Below are positions 43,274-51,604 of a DNA stretch of 64,000 bases, one piece after another. Every line of letters starts with the position of its first letter. Within the stretch, counting starts at the first letter, position 1. The notes under the pieces are model-generated. The model made no database searches. It worked only from the letters and a program-made list of their open reading frames with translations, and was not told where the DNA came from. Both the position numbers and the translations under genes were made by a program. The DNA is from Candidatus Polarisedimenticolia bacterium (GTDB lineage Bacteria > Acidobacteriota > Polarisedimenticolia > Gp22-AA2), in contig DASYUH010000055.1 in NCBI GenBank assembly GCA_036001465.1, positions 1 through 64,000 on the forward strand. The letters run 5' to 3'.

Positions 43274-44473
43274 ATGAATCGCTCTGCAGCCTCCCTCCCC
43301 TGGCTCAACCGAACCGTGATCGGCATCGGGCTGGCGAGCCTGTTCAGCGACTGGTCGCACGAGACCGCCACCACGCTCCTGCCAGCATTCCTTGCCACGA
43401 TGGGAGGCGCGGCGGCGTGGCTTGGCCTCATTGAGGGGGTGTCGGATGGCCTGTCGAGCTTCGCCAAACTGACCTCCGGCTACTTCACAGATCGCTTGCC
43501 CCGTCGCAAACCCGTCGCGGTCGTGGGATACCTCGTAACGGCGATCGGTACGGCCTCCTTCGGATTGGCGACTGCGTCTTGGCACGTCCTCCTGGCGCGC
43601 GCCAGCGCGTGGCTGGGTCGCGGCGTTCGAACGCCGGTGCGGAAGGCGCTCCTGGCCGGGGCCGTGACTGCCGAGACTTACGGCCGTGCCTTCGGTTTCG
43701 AGCGCATGATGGACACGATTGGTGCAATCATCGGCCCCGCGACTGCGGTTGCCCTCCTGGCCGCGATGCATGGAAATTATCCCAGGCTCTTCGCGCTGAC
43801 CCTTGTGCCCGGCCTCGTGGCGGCGGCGCTGATCGCTCTGGTCGTGCAGGAGAGGGATCGCCGGCCGGTGCCGCATCTGTCGCCGACCGGAAGCTGGCGC
43901 GCGCTCCCGGCCGACTTCAAGCGGTTTCTCGTCGCGGTGGCCGTGTTCGGGTGCGGAGACTTCGCCCACACTCTCCTGATCCTCTTCGCCGCCCAGCGTC
44001 TCTCGCCGTCCCTCGGTTCGGCCAGGGCGGCGGCCATCGCCACGAGCCTCTATCTGCTGCACAACACCCTGTACGCCGGGTTCGCGTTCGTGGGGGGCTG
44101 GCTGGCGGATCGCTGTCCTAAACGGCCGCTGCTCGCCGCCGGGTACGCTCTCGCGGCCCTCATGTCCACCGTCCTGCTGGCGCTGCCGGCGAGCGTCGGC
44201 TCCTTGTTTCTCGTGTTTTCCCTGGGGGGGATCTACGTCGCGCTGGAAGAGACGCTGGAGGATTCGATCTGCGCTGAGCTGGTCTCGCCCGACCAGCATG
44301 GGATGGCGTTCGGATGTTTGGCGACCGTCAATGGCATCGGGGACCTGGCATCGAGCGTAGTCGTCGGGGCCCTATGGACCGCCTTCGGCACCGGACCGGC
44401 CTTCGTCTACAGTGCAGTACTCTCCCTGCTCGGCGCAGGACTGATGCTGCTTAAGCGCCTTCGGTGGCGCTGA
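43274..44473 (+). CDS. Major facilitator superfamily transporter
   Basis: A 399-residue, 12-helix transporter from the ATG at 43274. FSDWSHETATTLLPAFL in helix 1 and SGYFTDRLPRRKP (motif A form) after helix 2 match a group annotated as YfkF/nitrate-like MFS exporters. The second half repeats the motif as GGWLADRCPKRPLL. RTPVRKALLAGAVTAETYGRAFGFERMMDTIGAIIGP is highly conserved in this group. It is convergent with the HMA selenoprotein gene, 35 bases between stops, so it is probably not part of that operon. Confidence 0.9.
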   Translation: MNRSAASLPWLNRTVIGIGLASLFSDWSHETATTLLPAFLATMGGAAAWLGLIEGVSDGLSSFAKLTSGYFTDRLPRRKPVAVVGYLVTAIGTASFGLATASWHVLLARASAWLGRGVRTPVRKALLAGAVTAETYGRAFGFERMMDTIGAIIGPATAVALLAAMHGNYPRLFALTLVPGLVAAALIALVVQERDRRPVPHLSPTGSWRALPADFKRFLVAVAVFGCGDFAHTLLILFAAQRLSPSLGSARAAAIATSLYLLHNTLYAGFAFVGGWLADRCPKRPLLAAGYALAALMSTVLLALPASVGSLFLVFSLGGIYVALEETLEDSICAELVSPDQHGMAFGCLATVNGIGDLASSVVVGALWTAFGTGPAFVYSAVLSLLGAGLMLLKRLRWR

Positions 44474-44507
44474 ACGCCGCACTGGAACGCGCCCTCCGCA
44501 CCCAACT

Positions 44508-45038
44508 TTATTTGGTTGCCGCTCCGGTCGGAGTCTCAATCTTTTCGACCAGCAGGTCTGTCTCCGGTTCAGACAACCAACGTCCTTGGATCGCGATGGC
44601 GTGAGACGTGCTTTCGGACAAAGCTCTTTTTAGAGCGTCCCCAGTTGAACCGGGAGACAGGCGTAGCTCCTTCGCATTCTTCATCTGGTCCAGCACGAGG
44701 ACAAAACGGTCATGTCGCAGATCGAGCCTGCCGGTCACGGTGAGTCGAATCTCCTCAGGGACCGGCGTGAACCCCGAATCACGGATCGCGTCCAACATCT
44801 TCTGCGGCTCGACCCAGGCACCTGGCTTCAAAATGATCTCCAGATGGGGAGGGTCAAGAAACAGCTTCGCGTTTTCAACGCCAGCCTGGCGTTTGAGCCC
44901 CTTGACGAGGCTATACCCTCACGTCGCTCACGTTGCGCCTTTGACGCCGAGACGCACTCCCTTGACGTCGGCGGCGGCCGGCGCGAAAAAGAGCACGGCG
45001 AAAGTCACTGCCGCAAGTACCCTTCGAAAGTCCGGCAT
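44508..45038 (-). CDS. Exported heavy-metal-associated (HMA) selenoprotein with UxxU metal site (Sec37, Sec40)
   Basis: A predicted 176-residue protein from the ATG at 45038 (AGGAGG upstream) to the stop at 44508, read through two UGA codons at 44928-44930 and 44919-44921. A signal peptide (1-23, FFAPAAAD) is followed by an HMA ferredoxin-like fold: VKGVRLGVKGAT-U-A-T-U-GYSLVKGLKRQAGVENAKLF...EIILKPG...KMLDAIRDSGFTP. In MerP, Atx1 and CopZ this motif is GMTCxxC, so both UGAs sit exactly on the two metal-ligand Cys positions. A small beta-rich domain follows (about 95-168, IRLTVTGRLDLRHDRFVLVLDQ). A hairpin lies just after the second UGA. A mutated pseudogene is unlikely: only these two codons are hit and all else is intact. 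It is last in a four-gene exported operon. Confidence 0.85.
44896..44912 (-). promoter_or_regulatory. SECIS-like hairpin after the double UGA
   Basis: Seven bases after the second UGA the mRNA forms AGCCUC-GUCAA-GGGGCU, six pairs (one U-G) with a 5-base apical loop starting in GU. The loop is 13 bases after the second UGA and 22 after the first, so one element could serve both codons. Drawn by hand. Confidence 0.6.
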
Positions 45039-45063
45039 TCCAGGTTCCTCCTGTTGACGGCTC

Positions 45064-46002
45064 TCAGAAAAACATCTCCCATCCGGCACGCACTTCGTAA
45101 TTGAAGTCCGTCTCCTCCTCGTCACCGCTCTTCAACAACGGCACGAACACTCCGACGCGGTACTGGGCTCGACCTTTGGTGATGATCGGAGTGACCTGCA
45201 CGCCCGCTACTTGATGAGCGTTCTCGGCCGAGATTGCCCCTTCCAGGCGATCGTCTGCCATCGCCTCGGCATGAATTCCGACTGCCAGGTTGATCCCCAG
45301 ATCCTCCGCCACGTTGGGACGCACGATCCAGCGACCGTACGCCGCATCCAGCTCGACCGCGTCGCCGCGACGGAAGCCATCGCCGAACTCATGCGTATAA
45401 AAGACGCTGGCCCAGGCCGAATCGACAAGCCGCTCGCGGTCGACTGCATATCCCATCTCGAGGCCGTGGCGGCCGCTGCCGGGTTGATCCCCGGGGGGCA
45501 GCCGAATGCCCGTGGAATCGCGTCGGTGGCTGTCGCCGGTCGGGAGCTTCCAGCCGATGATCAGTGCCTGAGCCCTTTGAAACCCCGTGTCCTGGCGCAG
45601 ATGGAAGCGGTACTTCACGGAAAGCAATGCGTCGCCGACGCCGGACACCCGTGTCCGTTGAGTGATACCGCCGACCTCCTCCTCAAGATTCGTCTGTATG
45701 GCGGGTAGCGAAAGACGCACGTTCACGAAGCGGTTGATACCGTATTGCAGGCCGTATTCGGATTCGAGCTCGCGCGAACGCACGCCGTCCGACCCGGGAG
45801 GGCCGCCGTGGCGCGTGAGCCCTATCCGGATCTCGGGATGGAACACGCGCGGCCCGAAGATGGCAGGCGTCTCACCCCACAGCGGCTCGTGGGCGAAGGT
45901 CACCGCCGCGGAGCCGAGGAGGAGCCCTACGATCGCCGCGACATGGAGACAGCGCTCTGAGGCGGACAAGGATCCGGGGCTCGACCTCGTGTGCTTCGTC
46001 AC
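45064..46002 (-). CDS. Outer-membrane beta-barrel protein of the metal-handling operon
   Basis: A 312-residue exported protein. The GTG at 46002 overlaps the stop of the TlpA gene. The signal peptide ends near AVTFAHE. The mature part alternates beta strands (HPEIRIGLTRHGG, EYGLQYGINRFVNVRLSLPAIQT, ALLSVKYRFHLRQD, LEMGYAVDRERLVDSAWASVFYTHEF, DLGINLAVGIHAEA) and ends in NYEVRAGWEMFF with terminal Phe, typical of a BAM substrate. It resembles the phenol_MetA_deg/'transporter' type barrels often found in metal or solvent clusters. It is 25 bases from the selenoprotein start. Confidence 0.82.
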   Translation of the reverse strand: MTKHTRSSPGSLSASERCLHVAAIVGLLLGSAAVTFAHEPLWGETPAIFGPRVFHPEIRIGLTRHGGPPGSDGVRSRELESEYGLQYGINRFVNVRLSLPAIQTNLEEEVGGITQRTRVSGVGDALLSVKYRFHLRQDTGFQRAQALIIGWKLPTGDSHRRDSTGIRLPPGDQPGSGRHGLEMGYAVDRERLVDSAWASVFYTHEFGDGFRRGDAVELDAAYGRWIVRPNVAEDLGINLAVGIHAEAMADDRLEGAISAENAHQVAGVQVTPIITKGRAQYRVGVFVPLLKSGDEEETDFNYEVRAGWEMFF

Positions 46003-46583
46003 GGTTTACGCGCCTGTGGGTGAAGCGGCTTTCCGCCGGCGTCCAGCGCCTCCCTGACCGCCCGCTCGATGTCCTTCTCCTCGCCCTTGAGGTAGCCGGT
46101 GTTCACGAAGCGCACGATGCCGTTCGCGTCAATGAGCACGGACGTCGGATGAGCGACGATTCCGTAGAGGTCGCCGATCCGCACCTCGGGGTCGAGCAGG
46201 ATAGGGTAGGTGACGCGAATTTCCTGGATGAAGCGTGCCACTTGGTCGCGCTCCGGGTTCATCTGGGTGATCCCTATTAGCCGCAACCCACGATGTTCGT
46301 AGCGTCGGTGGAGCTTTTCGAGCTCGGGCATCTCAATGCGGCAGGGCGGGCAATTTACAGCCCAGAAATTGAGGAGGATGACATGACCGCGAAGCGCCTC
46401 CAACCCAAGCGTGCCTCCATCGATCCGGGCGCCGGAAAAAGGCGGCGCGGTCATCCCCGGCTCCACTCCGCCGGGCGAGGAAGCGGCGAAGCCGTCTGAC
46501 CCCGTCAGCAAACCCAGGCTGAGGGTGAGAAGCGTGCATCTTGCTTGATGAAACTTGACCGATCGGACCCTCGGAATGAACAT
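45999..46583 (-). CDS. TlpA-like periplasmic thioredoxin
   Basis: A 194-residue exported thiol-disulfide oxidoreductase. ATG at 46583 follows GGGAG. The signal peptide covers about residues 12-33. The thioredoxin fold is recognisable from APPFSGARIDGGTLGLEALRGHVILLNFWAVNCPPCRIEMPEL, with redox-active CPPC at about 79-82, and the cis-Pro in VAHPTSVLID. It would reduce disulfides (or a selenenylsulfide) outside the cytoplasm. In this operon the likely clients are the Cys-rich protein and the UxxU HMA protein; this is inference from co-transcription. The C-terminal 4 bases overlap the barrel gene. Confidence 0.92.
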   Translation of the reverse strand: MFIPRVRSVKFHQARCTLLTLSLGLLTGSDGFAASSPGGVEPGMTAPPFSGARIDGGTLGLEALRGHVILLNFWAVNCPPCRIEMPELEKLHRRYEHRGLRLIGITQMNPERDQVARFIQEIRVTYPILLDPEVRIGDLYGIVAHPTSVLIDANGIVRFVNTGYLKGEEKDIERAVREALDAGGKPLHPQARKP

Positions 46584-46666
46584 GGTTCTGCTCCCAAGAC
46601 ATCGAATGCCATCAAGCCACGCGTGGCGGGTGCCTTTGATGCTACAAGTCTGGTAGTTAAGAGGGT

Positions 46667-47062
46667 TTAGGAGACGGGTGGAGCGCGACTGGCACGGTAG
46701 GTCGGAGGTGGATCCGGCCGCAAATCGTCCGCTGATGCCGGCAGCTGCCCTTCAGAGGGTTGTTCGCCCGCGGACGACATCGAGGCCGGCAGGATCGCCA
46801 TCTCCGGTCCATCAAGAAGCGGCGCGAGGTTCCAGACGTACGAGAAGGGCTGGCCATTGATGACCGGCTGGCAGCAATCCCGCTTCCCAGCATCCAGCTT
46901 AAGCGTCTGTACCCCAGCGGAATCCATCCCGACCGAACAACAGGGGCTCGTCGCGGCGCAGCAAAAGCTAGACACGGGGAGACCAGTTAGGAGGACGGCG
47001 ATCGCGACCAGACAAGCCGCCACATGCCTGGTCCAGGATCCCCAACCGAGTCTCGATACCAT
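46667..47062 (-). CDS. Cys-rich exported protein, first gene of the metal-handling operon
   Basis: A 131-residue protein from the ATG at 47062. A signal segment (about 13-30, ACLVAIAVLLTGLPVSS) precedes three vicinal Cys pairs: FCCAATSPCCSVGM and, 20 residues on, RDCCQPV. The rest is Pro/Ser-rich without clear domains. Vicinal Cys pairs suggest soft-metal binding (Cu+, Hg2+, Cd2+ or similar), but no named family is recognised. A promoter whose -10 lies 6 bases before the ATG suggests a leaderless transcript. Confidence 0.75.
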   Translation of the reverse strand: MVSRLGWGSWTRHVAACLVAIAVLLTGLPVSSFCCAATSPCCSVGMDSAGVQTLKLDAGKRDCCQPVINGQPFSYVWNLAPLLDGPEMAILPASMSSAGEQPSEGQLPASADDLRPDPPPTYRASRAPPVS

Positions 47063-47068
47063 GAATGG

Positions 47069-47097
47069 AGAATACCGCAATCGACCCGGTTCGGCAA
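47069..47097 (-). promoter_or_regulatory. Promoter of the metal-handling operon, leaderless geometry
   Basis: On the minus strand TTGCCG (47097-47092), 17 bases, TATTCT (47074-47069). The ATG of the Cys-rich gene begins at 47062, so transcription would start at or next to its A. No MerR-type extended spacer or strong dyad is visible. A second TTGACC farther upstream lacks a matching -10. Confidence 0.5.
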
Positions 47098-47465
47098 CTA
47101 TCAGCCGTGGAGGGGTCAAATGAACCGAATCATGGACACGATCCGGGTTCATGAGCGCCTCAACTTCCAGCCTGTCGATCTGGAGGCCGCCACACGCGAC
47201 GTGCGAGGGCTCAGACCCCAAACCAATCGGGATTATTCCTCCCAGGAAATCAGTAGATCACCCGACAGACAAATGGAGGTGTTCACCGCACGTTCCCCGT
47301 GCAAGCTCGCGAGCTAATCGATCAAGGAGGAAGGGGAGAAGACGTCCACCCTGTCCTGATGGGGCGCCGCCGGATTTCGAAAGGCGCTCTGCCGTCGACC
47401 GCCTTATCAGAGGACAGCTATGTCCCGAAGTCCTTGTACCTGTTCAGGGCGCCTGGGAGGTCGCC
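47098..47465. other. Intergenic stretch without recognised gene
   Basis: About 370 bases between the divergent metal operon and the di-haem protein gene. Frames are open on both strands for up to 97 codons, but none has a ribosome-binding site, signal peptide or family-like sequence. It presumably holds the promoter of the plus-strand cytochrome gene, which I could not locate. Confidence 0.5.
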
Positions 47466-49694
47466 ATGCCGCAGAACGCGTCGGTACGCTGGTCCTTCTG
47501 GAGGCTCAGGATCCCTCCACTCGCGCTCGCCACCGTCATCTTTGTCTTTGCGGTGGTGGGCCTGCCTCCGGCGATATTCCATACGACCTCCTCTCTCCCG
47601 CCCGGCGCCGCGACGCCTGCTTCTGACGAGAAGCCGATCGGTCCGCTGCGGGCGCTCGTCGCCAGCCATTCGACTCTCGCGTCCGTCGTCTATCCACAGT
47701 GGCTGCGCGGCTACCTCGAGAATGGGGGTGACCGCAACGTCGTCGTGGGCCTCGGTTCGAGACTCGGGCTCTCCACGGAGCCAAGCGAGGCCCGGGGAAG
47801 CGTCGCCCTCGACCTCGTCGGAGGATCTCTGACGGCCCGCGTCGAGGGTCTCGGCGATCAGTCGGCGGATCTCTGGTTGATCGATGACTCTGATGCGCCC
47901 GGGCTGACATCGCTTCCGGAGCCCGGCGACCACATGGTCCGCGTCGGACGGCTCGAGCAAACGGACGAGGGCGCCCGCGTTTCCGCCCATCTCGGCGCGG
48001 GGTTCTTCGGGAGCTTCGAGCTGGACACGGTGGTCGTCTCCCGGGCGGGCAGCACGCCGGCCGAGAGCCGCATCCTCCTGGGCACCCGGCCCTTCTTCGA
48101 GCGGGTCTATACGAAAAGCCGCTTGGCGGCCGAGGCCAGCCGGCCCGGAGCCCTCCACGCCTCGCTCGAATCCCTGCTGGAACCACGGCCTGCCTTCGCG
48201 GATTCCACCCAGGTCCTCATCGCCCACGGCCTGGTGAGCCAGGCGGTCGGCAACGGGGCGGATCTCTTCTTCCGCGGGACCTTCAACGGCAACGGCCGCA
48301 CCTGCGGCACCTGCCATCGAGTGGAGAACAACCTGGTCGTCGAGGCGGCCTTCATCGGCACCTTGCCTTCCACCGACAAGATCTTCGTGGCCGAGTTTCC
48401 GTCGAGCCAGGGAGGTGTGCCCGGCCTCGAGCGGCCGGCGCTCATGCGCGGGTTCGGGTTGATCCTCGAGAACGTGGACGGGTTGGAGAACCCGACCGTC
48501 AAGTTCGTCATGCGCGGCGTCCCCCACACGCTCTCGGTGGGCACGTCCGTGCGGCCGCCCGCGGACGGCCGGAACGCCGTCGAACGAACGGGCTGGAGCG
48601 GCGACGGGGCTCCCGATTCAGGCGCCCTGCGTCTGTTCGCGAACGGCGCCGTCGTCCAGCATTTCACCAAGAGGCTCAACCGGGTCGTCAACGTCGACTT
48701 CCGCCTCCCGACACAGACCGAGCTGGACTCCATCGAAGCGTACCTGCGGTCCACCGGACGCACGAACGAGCTGAACCTCGCCGGCGTGAGCCTGTCGGAC
48801 CCGGGGGCGGAGCTGGGCCGCAGGATCTTCAACAACAATAACACCGACCCCACCATCGGCAGCGGCAAGTGCCTCAACTGTCATCGCAACGCCGGCGCCA
48901 ATCTCGGGAACGGGACCAATGGCAACTTCGACACCGGGGTCGAGAACGTCCCGCATCCGGCCAGGAACACCGAGAGCTTTCCGTTCGACGGCGGCTTCGG
49001 AACGGCCGCTCGTGACTGCAACGGTGACGCGATCAATGACTGCTTCGGCGACGGCACCTTCAATGCGCCTCCGCTCATCGAAGCCGCCGACACCCCGCCC
49101 TTCTTCCACAACAACGTGGCGAGGACCGTGGAGGACTCGGTGGCCTTCTACTCGAGTCCCCAGTTCCAGGCTTCGCCGTCCGGCGCCATCGTTGGCGGCA
49201 TCGCTCTCAGCGCTCAGGAGACCCAGAACGTGGCAGCGTTCCTCAGGGTCATCAACGCGGCATTCAACGTGGACATGGCGATCCAGCGCAACGATGCCGG
49301 CATCGCTCTGGAGAACAGCGCCCCTCTTGGCACCTGCTCGGGTGGCGAGCCCGTCCTCCAGAGTGACCTCTCACCCAGCGGTGATTCTCCCGGCGTGGAC
49401 TGTGCGGCAGGAGGGGATGAAACGGGGAAGCGGGAGACCATCAACAAGCTGCTCTCCCTGTCGAATGAAGAGGCGCAGGACGCAATCGACGTCCTGAACG
49501 CTCGGAGCCTGCATCCGGACGCAGTGACCCTCCTCCAGAGCGCGATCAACAAGAACAACCAGGCGATCGCCACCTTCGCATCCCAGCAGCGCAAGGACCT
49601 GATGCAGAGCGCGCGCAGTGACCTGAGCGCCGCCAGGCTGAGGTTCGGCACGGGGATCGGCCTGACGATGGGCGAGGGCAACCTGCTGTTCTAG
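47466..49694 (+). CDS. Secreted di-haem cytochrome c-like protein
   Basis: A 742-residue protein with an N-terminal membrane segment or signal (about 17-35). Two haem-binding motifs are present: CGTCH (280-284) and CLNCH (469-473). The first is followed by a long region with GLERPALMRGFGLILENVDG and MRGVPHTLSVGTSVRPP; the second by ARNTESFPFDGGFG and HNNVARTVEDSVAFYSSPQF, which recall the MauG/CcpA-type di-haem peroxidase ending, FFHNNV acting as the usual invariant phrase. The N-terminal 250 residues before the first haem have no assigned domain. Peroxidase or multicopper-like oxidase activity is inference. A perfect 13-bp hairpin follows the gene. Confidence 0.85.
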   Translation: MPQNASVRWSFWRLRIPPLALATVIFVFAVVGLPPAIFHTTSSLPPGAATPASDEKPIGPLRALVASHSTLASVVYPQWLRGYLENGGDRNVVVGLGSRLGLSTEPSEARGSVALDLVGGSLTARVEGLGDQSADLWLIDDSDAPGLTSLPEPGDHMVRVGRLEQTDEGARVSAHLGAGFFGSFELDTVVVSRAGSTPAESRILLGTRPFFERVYTKSRLAAEASRPGALHASLESLLEPRPAFADSTQVLIAHGLVSQAVGNGADLFFRGTFNGNGRTCGTCHRVENNLVVEAAFIGTLPSTDKIFVAEFPSSQGGVPGLERPALMRGFGLILENVDGLENPTVKFVMRGVPHTLSVGTSVRPPADGRNAVERTGWSGDGAPDSGALRLFANGAVVQHFTKRLNRVVNVDFRLPTQTELDSIEAYLRSTGRTNELNLAGVSLSDPGAELGRRIFNNNNTDPTIGSGKCLNCHRNAGANLGNGTNGNFDTGVENVPHPARNTESFPFDGGFGTAARDCNGDAINDCFGDGTFNAPPLIEAADTPPFFHNNVARTVEDSVAFYSSPQFQASPSGAIVGGIALSAQETQNVAAFLRVINAAFNVDMAIQRNDAGIALENSAPLGTCSGGEPVLQSDLSPSGDSPGVDCAAGGDETGKRETINKLLSLSNEEAQDAIDVLNARSLHPDAVTLLQSAINKNNQAIATFASQQRKDLMQSARSDLSAARLRFGTGIGLTMGEGNLLF

Positions 49695-49727
49695 AGCGGC
49701 AGGTGACTCCGCCTCGTGTTCGTGAAG

Positions 49728-49763
49728 TCCCCGGCCGGGAAGTGGAGACGTCCCGGCCGGGGA
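49728..49763 (+). terminator. 13-bp perfect hairpin after the di-haem gene
   Basis: TCCCCGGCCGGGA (49728-49740) and TCCCGGCCGGGGA (49751-49763) are exact inverse copies with a 10-base loop, 34 bases beyond the stop. There is no T-run. It is the strongest hairpin in the window and a plausible terminator. Confidence 0.55.
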
Positions 49764-49884
49764 TGGCGCGCCCTCAGCCCTGCGCGTCGGTCCATCGCCC
49801 GTCGACGAACCCGTAGATCGGCCCGAGAAAGAGGTTCATCGGCGTATAGTAAGGAATGCGTGTCATCGAAGGAGGCTGGCCATC

Positions 49885-51483
49885 GTGAAGCCTCGTTTCG
49901 GTCCGATGGTGTTGGCTGTCCTCATCGGCTCCTCGTCGGCTTCGGCGCAGACATGGGTCACGACGACCGAGGACTACATCACGGATCAGATTCGCGACGT
50001 GGTCCAGACGCGCGATGGGCGTTTTCTGGGGGTCGCCGACACCGGACGGGCGCTCGCACTCATCAAGCGCAACAGTGACGGAAGCCTGCTCTGGCAGCGT
50101 CTGTTGATGGGGTCCCCGACCGGCGAGGGCGGAAGCGACGTCCTCGAGCTGCCGGACGGCCGCATCGTGGCGGCCGGACGCGTCTTCGTCAATGCGCACG
50201 GCAACACCGACATGGGATGGGCGATCCTCTCCCCCGACGCCGGGACCGTGCTCGTGCAGCGTGCGTACGGCGGTCCGGAGGGAGATGACCGCGCCCTGGA
50301 CCTGGTGGCAACGCGGGACGGCGGCTACCTGCTCCTGGGGGAGACGCTCTCGTGGGGAGGTCCCGGCAGGAAGATGCTGGCCGTCAAGGTCGATCGAATC
50401 GGGGATCTCGAATGGGCCAGGGCGTTCGGATCGCCGGGCATCGATGATGTCCTTTACTCCGGCGTGGAGGTGCCGATCGGAGGGTACCTTGTCGCGGGAA
50501 GCTCCGGGTCGATCCTGCGCCTCGGCTCGAACGGCGAGCTCGTGTGGTCGCGGAATTACGGCCTCACGGCGAGCCGACAGATCGTGCCCGTGTCGGACGG
50601 GAACCTCGTTGTCGTCGGCTGGCGGGCGATCGGCGACAAGGACGCAGCCGAGATCGTGAAACTGGACGCGACCGGCGAAATCCTGTGGCGCGCGTCTTAC
50701 GGGCAGACGGGCGTGGCCTACCGCCTCTTCACCGTACTGCCCCTGGAGGACGGCGGATATCTCGCGGGCGGGGAGATCAACGGACCCGGCTTCACCGATC
50801 TCGACGGCTGGCTGGTCCGACTCAACCCCGCGGGCGACATCGTCTGGCAGCGCCATCTGAACGATGGCGGCGGAGAAATCCACGCCCTGGCGGCGGCACG
50901 GGACGGGAGCTTCGTGGTGGGCGGCCATCGGCAGAGCTTTCCACAGATGATGATGGCGCGGGTCGATTCGACAGGCCAGGTCTCGAGCTGCGCTCTTCCC
51001 GTCACGCAGGCCGTCCGGTTGCTCTCCGGCGCCGGCTGGTCGAGCGAAAGCAGGCAGGTGATCGACCCGGCGACCCTCGCCGTCACCGATACGAACAAGC
51101 CGGTCCAGGACGCGCCGTTTCCCGAGAACCGATTGGACTGCCAGGGTGGTCCGACCTATCCTCCGAGCGAGGTCTCCCCGCCCGCCGCGTCCCGCAGCCC
51201 GCTGCTCTTCGAAGACGAGAGGACGCTGGTCTGGGAGGACGGCGCGCCAAGCTCTGCCACGCGCTTCGACCTCTACAGGGGAACTCTCGCCGGCCTGCGT
51301 TCCGGCACGGGGCCCGGCTGTCTCATCGGCAGTATGGCTCTGAACCTCGCCTCGGACGCTGACGCTCCTCCGCCGGGCGCCGCGTTCGCCTATCTCGTCG
51401 CGGGAAGGAACGCCACGGGAATCGGGACCCTCGGCCACTCGTCCGACGGGGTCGAGCGGATCCCCACTGCGGCCTGCGACTAA
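49885..51483 (+). CDS. Secreted beta-propeller protein of unknown function
   Basis: A 532-residue exported protein. The GTG at 49885 follows AAGGAGG. The signal peptide ends at SASAQT (about 22). Six to seven propeller repeats follow, each with the pattern xxDGGYLLxGxT and GDLEWARAFGxxGxD (for example VVQTRDGRFLGVADT, VATRDGGYLLLGETLSWGG, AAARDGSFVVGGHRQSF), like a family of acidobacterial and deltaproteobacterial PQQ-less propellers. The last 100 residues are a separate Fn3-like beta domain (SRSPLLFEDERTLVWEDGAP, TRFDLYRGTLAGL). TATAGT at 49845-49850 may be its -10. Confidence 0.82.
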   Translation: MKPRFGPMVLAVLIGSSSASAQTWVTTTEDYITDQIRDVVQTRDGRFLGVADTGRALALIKRNSDGSLLWQRLLMGSPTGEGGSDVLELPDGRIVAAGRVFVNAHGNTDMGWAILSPDAGTVLVQRAYGGPEGDDRALDLVATRDGGYLLLGETLSWGGPGRKMLAVKVDRIGDLEWARAFGSPGIDDVLYSGVEVPIGGYLVAGSSGSILRLGSNGELVWSRNYGLTASRQIVPVSDGNLVVVGWRAIGDKDAAEIVKLDATGEILWRASYGQTGVAYRLFTVLPLEDGGYLAGGEINGPGFTDLDGWLVRLNPAGDIVWQRHLNDGGGEIHALAAARDGSFVVGGHRQSFPQMMMARVDSTGQVSSCALPVTQAVRLLSGAGWSSESRQVIDPATLAVTDTNKPVQDAPFPENRLDCQGGPTYPPSEVSPPAASRSPLLFEDERTLVWEDGAPSSATRFDLYRGTLAGLRSGTGPGCLIGSMALNLASDADAPPPGAAFAYLVAGRNATGIGTLGHSSDGVERIPTAACD

Positions 51484-51486
51484 CCC

Positions 51487-51511
51487 CCGGATCCTCTCTT
51501 TCCGGATTTTT
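51487..51511 (+). terminator. Intrinsic terminator of the propeller gene
   Basis: CCGGA (51487-51491) pairs with TCCGG (51501-51505), followed by ATTTTT (51506-51511). It starts four bases after the stop codon. The stem is short but the T-run makes it the only conventional Rho-independent terminator I see. Confidence 0.55.
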
Positions 51512-51604
51512 CGGTTAGCATCCCGGGGAGGGTGCAGCGGAAGGAGTTCTTGCACGGCGTCGTGCACGAGATTGCTTTCGATCCGGACGCCGCCACGGGG
51601 CTCG

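Noticed and set aside
43274-44473. MFS transporter as part of the UxxU selenoprotein operon.
   Set aside because: It is on the opposite strand and convergent, so proximity alone is weak evidence.
46667-47221. Longer N-terminus for the Cys-rich protein, starting near 47221.
   Set aside because: It would place more than 50 residues before the signal peptide and include the promoter; the ATG at 47062 leads straight into the signal segment.
47024-47317. A 97-codon plus-strand frame upstream of the di-haem gene.
   Set aside because: No ribosome-binding site, no family-like sequence, and it overlaps the promoter of the divergent metal operon.
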